From Agrococcus pavilionensis RW1 (GTDB lineage Bacteria; Actinomycetota; Actinomycetes; Actinomycetales; Microbacteriaceae): DNA of 64,000 nucleotides. The number at the start of each line of letters is the position of its first letter. Positions within the stretch are counted from its first letter, which is position 1. The stretch is taken from the NCBI RefSeq assembly GCF_000400485.1, contig NZ_ASHR01000030.1, positions 1-64,000 on the forward strand, written 5' to 3'. The notes beneath the pieces are model-generated. The model was not told the DNA's origin and did no database searches. It was given only the letters and a program-made list of their open reading frames with translations. The position numbers and the translations under genes were made by a program. Below, in pieces: positions 56,519-64,000 of the stretch.

Positions 56519-57475
56519 TCAGCGGCCGCTGCCGGCCGGTGCCGTCTCGACGGCCGCGACCGCGGCGACGTCGTGCGGCGATGCGGCGCTCGACGCGCGC
56601 GCTGCGATCCGTCGCCGCGAGCGCAGCTTCGCGACGGGGCTGTGCGCCTGCAGGCTGCCGAGCGCGTTCGTCACCCGGTCGAGCACGATCGCGAGGATCA
56701 CGACCGACAGGCCCGCTTCGAAGCCGAGCCCCACGTCGATGCGCTGCAGCGCCTGCACGATGTCCTGCCCGAGCCCGCCCGCGCCGACCATCGCCGCGAT
56801 GACGACCATCGAGAGCGACAGCATGATGATCTGGTTGACGCCCGTCATGATCGTCGGCAGCGCGAGCGGCAGCTGGATCTGCCGCAGGATGCGACCGGGG
56901 GAGGCGCCGAAGGCGGCGCCCGCCTCGACGATCTCGCGGTTGACGCCGCGGATGCCGAGCTCGGTCAAGCGCACGCCGGGCGCCATCGCGAACGCGATCG
57001 TCGCGATGATGCCGGGCACGACGCCGATGCCGAACAGGATGATCGCCGGGATGAGGTAGACGAACGCCGGCATCGTCTGCAGGAAGTCGAGCACGGGGCG
57101 GACGATCGCCGAGACGGTGTCGGAGCGCGCCGCCCAGATGCCGAGCGGGATCGCGAGCAGCAGCGCGAGCAGCGCCGCGACGACCGTGAGCGCGAGGGTC
57201 GCCATCGCGTTGTCCCACTGGTCGACGAGCACGATCACGACGAGCCCGACGACCGTGCCCACGCCCATCCGCCACCCCCGCACGAGGAAGGCGATCAGGG
57301 CCAGCACGACGATCATGACGATCGCGGGCGGCTCGGTGAAGACCATCTCGACGACGTCGAAGACGCCGGCGACGACCGTGCGGATCACGTCGAAGAGCAC
57401 GGCGAGGTTGTCGGTGATCCAGTCGACGCCGGTCTCGACCCAGTCGCCGAGCGGCAAGCGGATGTCATCGAGCAT
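56519..57475 (-). CDS. opuAB: Glycine betaine ABC transporter permease
   Basis: 318-residue permease of the ProW/OpuAB type with an N-terminal amphipathic region and about seven helices. The EAA loop is visible as EIVEAGAAFGASPGRILRQIQLP, followed by the conserved NQIIMLSLSMVVIAAMVGAGG stretch (in two parts). It overlaps the ATPase gene by 11 bases. The C-terminal tail is an Arg/Ala-rich extension of unknown use. Confidence 0.92.
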   Translation of the reverse strand: MLDDIRLPLGDWVETGVDWITDNLAVLFDVIRTVVAGVFDVVEMVFTEPPAIVMIVVLALIAFLVRGWRMGVGTVVGLVVIVLVDQWDNAMATLALTVVAALLALLLAIPLGIWAARSDTVSAIVRPVLDFLQTMPAFVYLIPAIILFGIGVVPGIIATIAFAMAPGVRLTELGIRGVNREIVEAGAAFGASPGRILRQIQLPLALPTIMTGVNQIIMLSLSMVVIAAMVGAGGLGQDIVQALQRIDVGLGFEAGLSVVILAIVLDRVTNALGSLQAHSPVAKLRSRRRIAARASSAASPHDVAAVAAVETAPAGSGR

Positions 57476-58820
57476 CGGAGACCTCCTGGGAGTCGAAGCG
57501 AGCGGTCGCGTCGTCGAGCGTCTGCGCGACGAGCGCGGGGTCGAGCGCCGGGGGGAGGTCGACGATCGCCATCTCCGAGGTCTCGGTCGGCACGTTGCCG
57601 AGCGCCGCGAGCAGCATCACGCGCGGGATGACGCCGAGCAGGCGATCGCCGCCGTCGACGACCGCGATCGGCAGGCCGCTCGTGACGGCGAGCTCGGGCA
57701 GCTCGGCGAGGCTCGTGTCGGGCGAGACGCGGTGCACGTCGGCGTCGACGAGCGGGCGCAGCTCGCGGTGCCCGCGCTGCACGGCGCGCAGCACGTCGCG
57801 GTCGCGCACGGCGCCGAGCACGGTGCGGCCGGGGCCCGTGACGAGCAGCGTCGAGCTCTGCACGTCGCGCATCGCGCGCAGCGCGCCGCGCGGTCCGACG
57901 GTGACGGGCACGGATGCGGCGGGCGGCTCCATCACGCTCGCCGCGGTGAGCACGCGAGTGCGGTCGACGTCCTGCACGAACTGCGCGACGTAGTCGTTCG
58001 CGGGATCGGTGAGGATCTCCTCGGGGCTGCCGATCTGCACGATGCGGCCGTCGCGCATGACCGCGATGCGGTCGCCGAGGAACATCGCCTCGTTGAGGTC
58101 GTGGGTGATGAAGACGATCGTCTTGCCGAGCTCGGCCTGCAGCTCGACGAGCTGCTCCTGCATCTCGCGGCGGATGAGCGGGTCGAGGGCGCTGAAGGCC
58201 TCGTCCATGAGCAGCACGGGCGTGTCGGCGCACAGGGCGCGGGCGATGCCGACGCGCTGCTGCATGCCGCCGGAGAGCTCGCTCGGGAGCCGCTCCTCCC
58301 AGCCGGAGAGCCCGACCCGGCGCACGACGTCGCGCGCGAGCTCGAGGCGGCGCTCGCGGTCGACGCCCTGGATCTCGAGCCCGTACGCGACGTTGTCGAG
58401 CACCGTGCGGTGGGGCAGGAGCGCGAAGTGCTGGAACACCATCGAGACCTGCGAGCGGCGCACGGCGCGCAGGCGCTTCGCGTCGACGCCGGTCACGCGC
58501 TCGCCGTCGATCTCGACGGTGCCGTGGGTGGCGTCGAGCAGCCCGTTGAGCATGCGGATGAGCGTCGACTTGCCGGAGCCCGAGAGCCCCATGACGACGA
58601 AGATCTCGCCGCGCCGCACCTCGAAGGAGGCGTCGATGACGGCGGCGGTGCCGAGCTTGGCGACGTCCTCTCGGGAGGCGCCGGCGGCGAGGCGGTCGGC
58701 GGCCTCGAGGGCGCGGCGGCCGAACACCTTCGTGAGGTGCTCGACGCGCACGGCGATGTCGTCGGCGCCACGGGTCTCATCGGCACCCCCGGCGCGCGCG
58801 ATCACTTGCGGTTCGGTCAC
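57465..58820 (-). CDS. opuAA: Glycine betaine ABC transporter ATP-binding protein with CBS domains
   Basis: 451-residue ATPase of the OpuAA/ProV class. Walker A GLSGSGKST, Q-loop region SMVFQHFALLPHRTVLDNVAYG (in parts), signature LSGGMQQRVGIARAL, Walker B LLMDEAFSALDP. The C-terminal 160 residues form a tandem CBS module, which in OpuA senses ionic strength, so osmotic gating is expected. The GTG start follows AGGAG by 5 bases; a GTG five codons upstream overlaps that ribosome binding site. Confidence 0.92.
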   Translation of the reverse strand: MTEPQVIARAGGADETRGADDIAVRVEHLTKVFGRRALEAADRLAAGASREDVAKLGTAAVIDASFEVRRGEIFVVMGLSGSGKSTLIRMLNGLLDATHGTVEIDGERVTGVDAKRLRAVRRSQVSMVFQHFALLPHRTVLDNVAYGLEIQGVDRERRLELARDVVRRVGLSGWEERLPSELSGGMQQRVGIARALCADTPVLLMDEAFSALDPLIRREMQEQLVELQAELGKTIVFITHDLNEAMFLGDRIAVMRDGRIVQIGSPEEILTDPANDYVAQFVQDVDRTRVLTAASVMEPPAASVPVTVGPRGALRAMRDVQSSTLLVTGPGRTVLGAVRDRDVLRAVQRGHRELRPLVDADVHRVSPDTSLAELPELAVTSGLPIAVVDGGDRLLGVIPRVMLLAALGNVPTETSEMAIVDLPPALDPALVAQTLDDATARFDSQEVSDAR

Positions 58821-59130
58821 GGTCACTCCTGCCACGCCGCGAGGGCGTTCAGTCGAGGACGGGTGCCACCGCGCCGGCGGTGTGTCGTCTGCCGTCCATC
58901 GACGACGGAGGTCGTCTGCGAAGCGGCACCATACGCTCGTCGACAGCTGGGAAGCCGACGGTCGCGTCCAATGGGAAGGGCGGCCAGCCGTGGCCGCCGC
59001 AGATCGACGTTACCCCACGTCAGAAGAAGAGCTACGAGCGCCGATCGGCCGCAACCGCGGAATCACGCGGATGGCGATGGATCCTCACCGCGGAAACGTG
59101 ATGGTTTCGTTATAGCCAGGTCTCAGCGAC
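58821..59130. promoter_or_regulatory. 310-base control region of the opuA operon
   Basis: No gene seen. On the minus strand TATAAC (59109-59114) is a good -10, implying a leader of about 280 bases. It is flanked by two dyads: AGGTC-N5-GACCT (59118-59132) over the upstream promoter side and end of the exonuclease gene, and GAAAC-N6-GTTTC (59093-59108) at the start site. A further dyad GACGT-N6-ACGTC is at 59006-59021. The long leader and dyads suggest osmotic or other control. Confidence 0.45.
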
Positions 59131-59769
59131 CTACTGCCACCACGGCCGCTCGCGCTGCGCCGCGCGCCGGGCGGCTTCGAGCTCGGCGAGCTCCTCGTGC
59201 CGCTCGCCGATCTCGTGCACGGCCGACACGCAGCGCTTGACGAGCGCCTCGAGGTCGTCGAGCTCGTGGCGCTTCGCGGCGCCGATCACGATCGCCGCGC
59301 ACGCCTCGGCGTCGCCACCGGCGTCGTGGTGGCGGAAGTCGTCGAAGCCCGCGGCGAGTGCCGCGACTGGCAGCCGGTACGACTCGAGCGCGAACGTCTT
59401 GCGGGCGATGCGCAGCGAGTCGGTCCAGCGCATGTCGGGCACGGGCAGCCGCGCGGCCTTCGCCGCCGCGCGCATGACGCCCTTGTCGAAGCCCGCGTTG
59501 TGCGCGACGTAGATGTCGTCGCCGCCGAACTCGAGGATGAGCCGCTGCGCCTCGGCCCAATCGGGGGCATCGAGCACCTGATGGGCGTAGATGCCGTGGA
59601 TGCGCGTGTTCCACTCCCAGAACTCGTCATGCGGGAAGGACGGCCGGATGAGCGTCGAGAAGCGATCGACGATGAGCCCGTCGCGCACCTTCACGAGGCC
59701 GACCGCGCACGCGGAGGCGGCGCTGCCGTTGGCGGTCTCGAAGTCGATTGCCGTGAAGTCGAGCGCCAT
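59131..59769 (-). CDS. DEDDh 3'-5' exonuclease (DnaQ-like)
   Basis: 212-residue DnaQ-fold exonuclease. Motifs: ExoI FTAIDFETANG (Asp, Glu), ExoII VAHNAGFDKGV (Asp), ExoIII H-x4-D in HHDAGGDAEA, giving a complete DEDDh active site. The C-terminus has a basic, Trp-containing tail. Likely a proofreading-like or repair nuclease rather than the polymerase III subunit itself. The ATG is 6 bases after GAGACT (59776-59781), so probably leaderless. Confidence 0.87.
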   Translation of the reverse strand: MALDFTAIDFETANGSAASACAVGLVKVRDGLIVDRFSTLIRPSFPHDEFWEWNTRIHGIYAHQVLDAPDWAEAQRLILEFGGDDIYVAHNAGFDKGVMRAAAKAARLPVPDMRWTDSLRIARKTFALESYRLPVAALAAGFDDFRHHDAGGDAEACAAIVIGAAKRHELDDLEALVKRCVSAVHEIGERHEELAELEAARRAAQRERPWWQ

Positions 59770-59844
59770 GTGACCAGTCTCCCAGTCGGCGCCCACACCG
59801 CTGGGCGACCCACGGCATCCGCCCCGGTCTGCCAGCATGGATGC

Positions 59845-60204
59845 GTGACCAACCCGACGCTCGACGCCCTGCGCGACATCGACGCGACCGATCACGCCGG
59901 CGCGTGGGCGATCGTGCGCGAGGCTGAGCTCGTCGTGCCCGCGGTCGTCGAGAACCCGCGCGACCCGGGCTCTGGCCGGTTCCTCGTCGTGCCGCACGGC
60001 GAGCTGCAGCTCGTCGTCGCGTTCACGTCGACGAAGCGCATCGGCGGCTTCGTCACGAAGACGCGCCGACACCTGAAGCTCACGGGCGCCGAGCTCGCCG
60101 CGGCGATCCCCGAGGGGCACGCGATCGTGCTCGACCCCGGCCACGACGACGGGCGCGTGTTCCTGCCCGACGTGCTCGACGCGGACGCCGACGCGGCTTC
60201 CTAG
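59845..60204 (+). CDS. SseB N-terminal domain-like protein
   Basis: 119-residue protein resembling the SseB N-terminal domain found in many actinobacterial proteins of unknown role (FLVVPHGELQLVVAFTSTKRI and LKLTGAELAAAIPEGHAIVLDPG). GTG start is 6 bases after CAGCAT. Its TAG stop and the stop of the opposite-strand gene share the palindrome CTAG, so the two genes overlap by 4 bases tail to tail. Function not known. Confidence 0.7.
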   Translation: MTNPTLDALRDIDATDHAGAWAIVREAELVVPAVVENPRDPGSGRFLVVPHGELQLVVAFTSTKRIGGFVTKTRRHLKLTGAELAAAIPEGHAIVLDPGHDDGRVFLPDVLDADADAAS

Positions 60205-60530
60205 GCCAGCCGCTCCTCGATCGCCGCGCGGAGGCGCTCGAGGTCGGCGCCATCCTCGAAGCGCGCCCACCGGTCGAGCTGCGCGACGACCCACCGCCAG
60301 TGCTCGCGCTGCAGCACGATCGCCAGCATCCGATGCGCCGGAGGCCAGCCGAGCGCGTCGTGCTCGTCGGCGAAGGCGGCGGATGCGCGCCAGCCGGCAT
60401 CGCGCACGCACGCGCTCGTGGTCACCGAGCCGATGTCGAGATCCACCACATCGGTGGATGCGCTGTTGTCGACGCACGCGTCGACGAGCTGCCAGTCGCG
60501 CACAGGCAGCTCGATCTGCACGTACTCCAT
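60201..60530 (-). CDS. Hypothetical protein
   Basis: 109-residue protein, rich in Trp and Arg in its second half (HWRWVVAQLDRWARF), no membrane segment or signal. It follows the DUF3515 gene on the same strand after 19 bases, suggesting one transcript. I do not recognise the family. It overlaps the SseB-like gene by the shared CTAG stops. Confidence 0.6.
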   Translation of the reverse strand: MEYVQIELPVRDWQLVDACVDNSASTDVVDLDIGSVTTSACVRDAGWRASAAFADEHDALGWPPAHRMLAIVLQREHWRWVVAQLDRWARFEDGADLERLRAAIEERLA

Positions 60531-60549
60531 CGGCGGCGGTCCCGATCGC

Positions 60550-61008
60550 TCAGGTGCACTCGCCGGTGCGCCCGATGCGGTCGACGGCGTTCGAGACGCC
60601 CTCGAGCGCGGTCACCGCGCTCACGACGTTCGTGTCGATGACGACCTCGGTCGCGGGGGAGCGGCCGTAGCTCACGAACGTCCAGACGTTCTCCTCCTGC
60701 GCGACCTCGAGCCAGTCGACGGGGCCGACCTGGATGCAGCGGTTCGCCGACGGCGCAGGCTCCGGCATGCCGCAGCGCAGCGTCACCGCGCTCGGGTCGC
60801 CCCACGCGGCCGTCGCTTGCGACGTCGTGTCGCGGCGCTCGAGCGGCTCGGGGAGGCTCGCATCGCCGAGCTGCTCGGGGAGCGAGACCGAGACGCGCGC
60901 GCACCCGGGGTCGGATGCGTCGTCGGCGGCCGGGAGCGTCACTGCGCGAGCGCAGCCGGTGAGCGCGAGGAGCGCGGCGGCAGCGGCAGCGAGGGGGAGG
61001 AGGCGCAC
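60550..61008 (-). CDS. DUF3515 family lipoprotein
   Basis: 152-residue exported lipoprotein: signal peptide ending in LTGC (Cys19), then a domain with conserved cysteines (CARVSVSLPEQL, VTLRCGMPEP and a C-terminal GRTGECT). DUF3515 proteins are actinobacterial and commonly flank thiL, as here. Role unknown. The GTG is 6 bases after TAGGCT (61015-61020). Divergent from thiL, with a palindromic repeat in between. Confidence 0.85.
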   Translation of the reverse strand: MRLLPLAAAAAALLALTGCARAVTLPAADDASDPGCARVSVSLPEQLGDASLPEPLERRDTTSQATAAWGDPSAVTLRCGMPEPAPSANRCIQVGPVDWLEVAQEENVWTFVSYGRSPATEVVIDTNVVSAVTALEGVSNAVDRIGRTGECT

Positions 61009-61062
61009 CCGTCGAGCCTACCGAGGGGCCTGCGAGTGCTGCCCGGCGCGGCACCGCCGCCG

Positions 61063-61124
61063 CGGGACCCCTCCCACCCAGCGGGACCTGGTGCACCGGG
61101 TCCCGCGCGGTCGAAGGGGTCCCG
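61063..61124. repeat. Palindromic intergenic repeat, copy 3
   Basis: A 62-base palindrome centred at 61093/61094 (core CTGGTGCACCGG) with 31-base arms and few mismatches. It shares the GGGACCCCT, GCGGGACC and GGTGCACCGG blocks with the copy at 12031-12094. It lies in the divergent gap between the DUF3515 gene and thiL. Confidence 0.8.
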
Positions 61125-61162
61125 GACGGAGCGCATCGGCCTTCCCGGCTAGCGTTGCCGAC

Positions 61163-62155
61163 ATGGACGACGCGACGCTGGCCGACGTCGGCGAGCTCGA
61201 GGTGCTGCGCCGGTTCCTGCCGCTCCTCCCGACGGGCGACGCGACGCTCGTCGGCCCCGGCGACGACGCGGCGGTCGTGCGGGCGCCCGACGGCCGCTTC
61301 GTCGTCACGACCGACACGATGCTCGAGGGCGCCGACCTGCGGCTCGACTGGTCGAGCTGGCACGACCTCGGCTGGAAGGCCGCCGCCTCCAACCTCGCCG
61401 ACATCGCCGCGATGGGGGCCGTGCCCACCTCGCTCGTCGTGGCGCTCGCGGTGCCCCGCGCGACGCTCGTGCGCGACCTCGAGCGCTTCGCCGAAGGCCT
61501 CGCCGACGGCATCGCCGCGATGGCGCCCGGCTGCGGCGTGGTCGGCGGCGACCTCGGCACCGCCGAGCGCGTCACGATCGCAGTGACGGCGTTCGGCGAC
61601 CTGCGGGGCGCGGATGCGGTGCTCCGCTCGGGCGCGCGGGCGGGCGACCGCGTCTGCGCCGTCGGCACCCTCGGCATGTCGGCGACTGGGCTCGGCCGCC
61701 TGCTCGCCGCGAGCGCCGAGGCCGGCGGCACGCTCGAGCCCGGCGCCGCCGAGCGACTCGCCGCCGACGATGCGACCGTGCGCATCCACCTCGCCCCGAC
61801 CGCGCCCGTCGCGGCGGGGCCCGCGCTCGCGGCGATGGGCGGCACCGCGATGCTCGACGTCTCCGACGGCCTCGCGCTCGACGCCGCTCGTGTGGCCCGC
61901 GCATCCGCCGCCCGCATCGCGCTCGACGGCGCCGCCGTCGATGCGCTCGCGGCGCGGCTCGGCGTCGCGCGCGACGCGGTGCTCCACGGCGGCGAGGACC
62001 ACGCGCTGCTCGTGACGCTCCCGCCGAGCATCGACCTCCCGACCGAGGTCGCCGGCGCGCCGCTCACCGAGCTCGGCGTCGTCGAGGCGGGCGAGGGCGT
62101 CACGCTCGACGGCGCGCCGGTCGAGCCGCGCGGCTGGGACCCCTACCGCGCCTGA
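61163..62155 (+). CDS. thiL: Thiamine-monophosphate kinase
   Basis: Makes thiamine diphosphate from thiamine monophosphate; 330 residues. Family motifs: VGPGDDAAVV near the N-terminus (metal/ATP), TTDTMLEGADLRLDW, GWKAAASNLADIAAMGA, GGDLGTAERV, and MLDVSDGLALDAAR. The ATG is 7 bases after TAGCGT (61150-61155). No thiamine riboswitch is visible. Its product is the cofactor of the ThDP enzyme at 26.4 kb. Convergent with rsmD. Confidence 0.95.
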   Translation: MDDATLADVGELEVLRRFLPLLPTGDATLVGPGDDAAVVRAPDGRFVVTTDTMLEGADLRLDWSSWHDLGWKAAASNLADIAAMGAVPTSLVVALAVPRATLVRDLERFAEGLADGIAAMAPGCGVVGGDLGTAERVTIAVTAFGDLRGADAVLRSGARAGDRVCAVGTLGMSATGLGRLLAASAEAGGTLEPGAAERLAADDATVRIHLAPTAPVAAGPALAAMGGTAMLDVSDGLALDAARVARASAARIALDGAAVDALAARLGVARDAVLHGGEDHALLVTLPPSIDLPTEVAGAPLTELGVVEAGEGVTLDGAPVEPRGWDPYRA

Positions 62156-62169
62156 GGCGGCAGGCGCGG
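62146..62169. terminator. Hairpin between convergent thiL and rsmD
   Basis: CCGCGCCTG-AGGCGG-CAGGCGCGG, a perfect 9-base stem that includes the thiL stop codon and ends 1 base before the rsmD stop. Likely a bidirectional terminator. Confidence 0.6.
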
Positions 62170-62170
62170 G

Positions 62171-62743
62171 TCAGCCGTCGACCGTCGTCCCCGCGGTCGC
62201 GAGGTAGTGCAGCGTCGTGTCGCCGTAGTCGCGCGCCCGCTCGAGCACGAGGTCGCCCGGCAGGTCGAGGGCGCCCGAGCGCTTCGACTGCTCGACGACG
62301 ACGACCGCGGGGTGCGACAGCAGCGGCGCGAGCGTCGCGAGCACGAAGCCGATCTCGGCGGGCGGCAGGTCGTAGGGCGGGTCGATGAAGACGAGGTCGA
62401 ACTGCCGCCCCGAGCGCTGCAGGAACTGCGCGACCGACACCGGCTCGACGACGGCGCGCGCCGCGCCCGCCTTCGCGACGGCCGCGGCGTTGCGCTCGGC
62501 GACCTTCGCCGCAGCGCGATCGCGCTCGACGAGCACGACGGTCTCCGCGCCGCGGCTCGCGGCCTCGAGGCCGAGCGCGCCCGAGCCGGCGTAGAGGTCG
62601 AGCACGTTCGCGCCGTCGCACAGCCCGCGCGCGTCGAGCGCGCTGAAGATCGCCTCGCGCACGCGCTCCGACGTCGGCCGCGTGCCCCGCAGCGGCACGT
62701 GCAGCCGCAGCCCGCCCGCGAGCCCTCCGATGATGCGCGTCAC
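62171..62743 (-). CDS. rsmD: 16S rRNA (guanine966-N2)-methyltransferase
   Basis: 190-residue methyltransferase modifying 16S rRNA during 30S assembly. SAM-binding VLDLYAGSGALGLEAASRG and catalytic FIDPPYDLPPAE (DPPY) are both present, and the N-terminal TRIIGG and RPTSERVREAIF blocks are typical of the family. The GTG start follows AGGA at 7 bases; an in-frame ATG is at 62761. Divergent from recG with 72 bases between the starts. Confidence 0.92.
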   Translation of the reverse strand: MTRIIGGLAGGLRLHVPLRGTRPTSERVREAIFSALDARGLCDGANVLDLYAGSGALGLEAASRGAETVVLVERDRAAAKVAERNAAAVAKAGAARAVVEPVSVAQFLQRSGRQFDLVFIDPPYDLPPAEIGFVLATLAPLLSHPAVVVVEQSKRSGALDLPGDLVLERARDYGDTTLHYLATAGTTVDG

Positions 62744-62815
62744 GGACACATCCTGACGCATGAGCACTGTGCGGATGCGCCAGGGCGCGTGGGCGGGAGC
62801 GCCTACCCTGGGCGA

Positions 62816-64000
62816 GTGGTGTCGAAGGCAGCCGGCGGAGCGCTCCCCGAGGGGCTCGAGCGCCCGCTCGAGCGGCTGCTCGGGAAGGCGCAAGCGGGGA
62901 AGCTGCATCGCGCGTTCGGCCTCGAGACGGTCGGCGACCTGCTGTGGCACCTGCCGCGCCGCTACGCGAAGCGCGGCGAGCTCACCGAGCTGCGGAGCCT
63001 CGTGCCGGGCGAGCACGTCACGGTCGTCGCGAAGGTCCGCAGCGTCGAGACGCGCGACCTGCAGCGCGACGCGCGGGGTCGGCCGCGGAGCCTCACGAGC
63101 ATCACGATCACCGATGGCTCGAGCGAGCTCGAGCTCGCCTTCTTCAACCAGGCGTGGCGGAAGGCCGAGCTGCACCAGGGCGTCACCGCGCTCTTCTCCG
63201 GCGTCGTCGGCGACTACAAGGGCAAGCGGCAGCTGACCCACCCCGACTACGAGCTCTTCGACGAGGAGGCGGGCGTCGACGCCGAGCGGTGGGCGCAGCA
63301 GCCCGTGCCGATCTACCCGGCGACGCAATCGCTCGCGACGACGAAGATCCAGGCGATGGTCGCGCAGGCGCTCGACTCGCTCGACGTCGTGCGCGACCCC
63401 GTGCCGGCGGAGGTGCGCGCCGAGCACGGCCTCATGTCGCTGCTCGAGGCGCTCCGCATGGCGCACCAGCCCGAGACCGAGCGCGACGCCTACCGCGCCC
63501 GCCACTCGCTCGCGTGGCAGGAGGCGTTCCTGCTGCAGACCTACCTGCTCGCCACCCGCGACTGGTTCGACACCCTCCCCACCCAGCCGAGGCATCCGGG
63601 TGCCCTGCTCGAGCGCTTCGACGCGGGCCTGCCGTGGCAGCTGACCGATGACCAGCGCGCGGCGGGCGACGCGATCGCCGCCGACCTCGCGAGCGGCACC
63701 GCGATGCACCGGCTCGTGCAGGGCGAGGTGGGCTCGGGCAAGACCGTCGTCGCGACCCGCGCGATGCTCACGGTCGCCGAGTCGGGCGGCCAAGCGGCGC
63801 TCCTCGCGCCCACCGAGGTGCTCGCGGTGCAGCACCTCCGCTCGATCGTGCGCTCGCTCGGGCCCGACCTCGCCGCCGAGCTGCAGCCGACGCTCCTCAC
63901 CGGTCAGATGCCGGCCGCCGACCGCAAGCGCGCGGCGCTCGCGATCGCGGCCGGCTCCGCGCGCATCGTCGTCGGCACGCACGCGCTGCTGAGCGAGCGG
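62816..64000 (+). CDS. recG: ATP-dependent DNA helicase RecG, 5' part
   Basis: First 395 codons of RecG; the gene runs off the end of the window. RecG remodels stalled replication forks and branched DNA. The N-terminal wedge/OB domain is present (ITITDGSSELELAFFNQAW), followed by the first helicase motifs: Q-like LTDDQRAAGDAI, Walker A LVQGEVGSGKTVVATRA, motif Ia LLAPTEVLAVQH and motif Ic-like IVVGTHALLSE. The GTG is 6 bases after TACCCT (62804-62809); a GTG one codon later is also possible. Confidence 0.93.
   Translation, partial: MVSKAAGGALPEGLERPLERLLGKAQAGKLHRAFGLETVGDLLWHLPRRYAKRGELTELRSLVPGEHVTVVAKVRSVETRDLQRDARGRPRSLTSITITDGSSELELAFFNQAWRKAELHQGVTALFSGVVGDYKGKRQLTHPDYELFDEEAGVDAERWAQQPVPIYPATQSLATTKIQAMVAQALDSLDVVRDPVPAEVRAEHGLMSLLEALRMAHQPETERDAYRARHSLAWQEAFLLQTYLLATRDWFDTLPTQPRHPGALLERFDAGLPWQLTDDQRAAGDAIAADLASGTAMHRLVQGEVGSGKTVVATRAMLTVAESGGQAALLAPTEVLAVQHLRSIVRSLGPDLAAELQPTLLTGQMPAADRKRAALAIAAGSARIVVGTHALLSER

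Noticed and set aside
61125-61162. TPP riboswitch upstream of thiL
   Set aside because: The promoter hexamer is 7 bases from the start codon, leaving no leader. The conserved TPP elements are absent.

Overview
The window is a very GC-rich, almost gap-free stretch of a high-GC Gram-positive chromosome. The mtrB-lpqB pair, the adjacent hpf and secA, a RskA-type sigma/anti-sigma pair with a class F sortase, DUF4245, DUF3515 and ComF-type genes, GTG starts, and many apparently leaderless promoters point to Actinobacteria. I infer family Microbacteriaceae from overall style; no rRNA or tRNA gene is present to confirm it.

Layout. 1-13.2 kb: housekeeping genes (mtrB end of a two-component system, lpqB, comF-like, hpf, secA, a secreted trypsin-like protease, a TrhA/hemolysin III protein, a cis-prenyl transferase, PhoH2-type PIN-ATPase, AlkZ-like winged-helix protein). 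13.2-16.9 kb: ECF sigma factor, zinc-type anti-sigma factor, class F sortase, DUF4397 surface protein, then a prepilin peptidase. 17-19.6 kb: metQNI methionine importer. 19.7-22.2 kb: TPR protein and prolyl oligopeptidase. 22.3-29.6 kb: a catabolic island with a double-length AsnC/Lrp regulator facing a tightly overlapping set (MHS-type transporter, YtcJ-like amidohydrolase, ThDP enzyme, AbgB-like M20 hydrolase). 29.65-31.1 kb: an IS3-family (IS150-like) element sitting exactly in the centre of a palindromic terminator. 31.1-41.8 kb: central metabolism and repair (fumC, DUF4245, xseB, xseA, ispH, fba, DhaL-like, glpX). A second transporter/M20 hydrolase pair on the opposite strand separates xseB from xseA.

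41.8-44.2 kb: a repeat-rich noncoding stretch, a membrane acyltransferase-like protein and an ArsR/SRPBCC pair with a near-consensus promoter. 44.3-55.5 kb: the most striking locus, a 12-gene co-directional operon. It encodes a complete branched-chain-amino-acid-type (HAAT) ABC importer, an acyl-CoA synthetase, a TetR regulator, a 3-hydroxybutyrate dehydrogenase, both subunits of a succinyl-CoA:3-ketoacid CoA-transferase and two alpha/beta hydrolases. It reads as uptake and degradation of a hydroxybutyrate-type ester, oligomer or conjugate. 55.5-58.8 kb: a convergent OpuA-type glycine betaine importer. 59.1-64 kb: DEDDh exonuclease, SseB-like protein, small unknowns, thiL, rsmD and the 5' part of recG, cut by the window end.

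Two genome-scale signals cross the annotation. First, at least fifteen genes start exactly 6 (occasionally 7) bases after a -10-like hexamer, which argues for leaderless transcription. Second, a family of about 60-bp palindromic intergenic repeats built on GGGACC/GGTCCC occurs three times (12.0, 41.9 and 61.1 kb).
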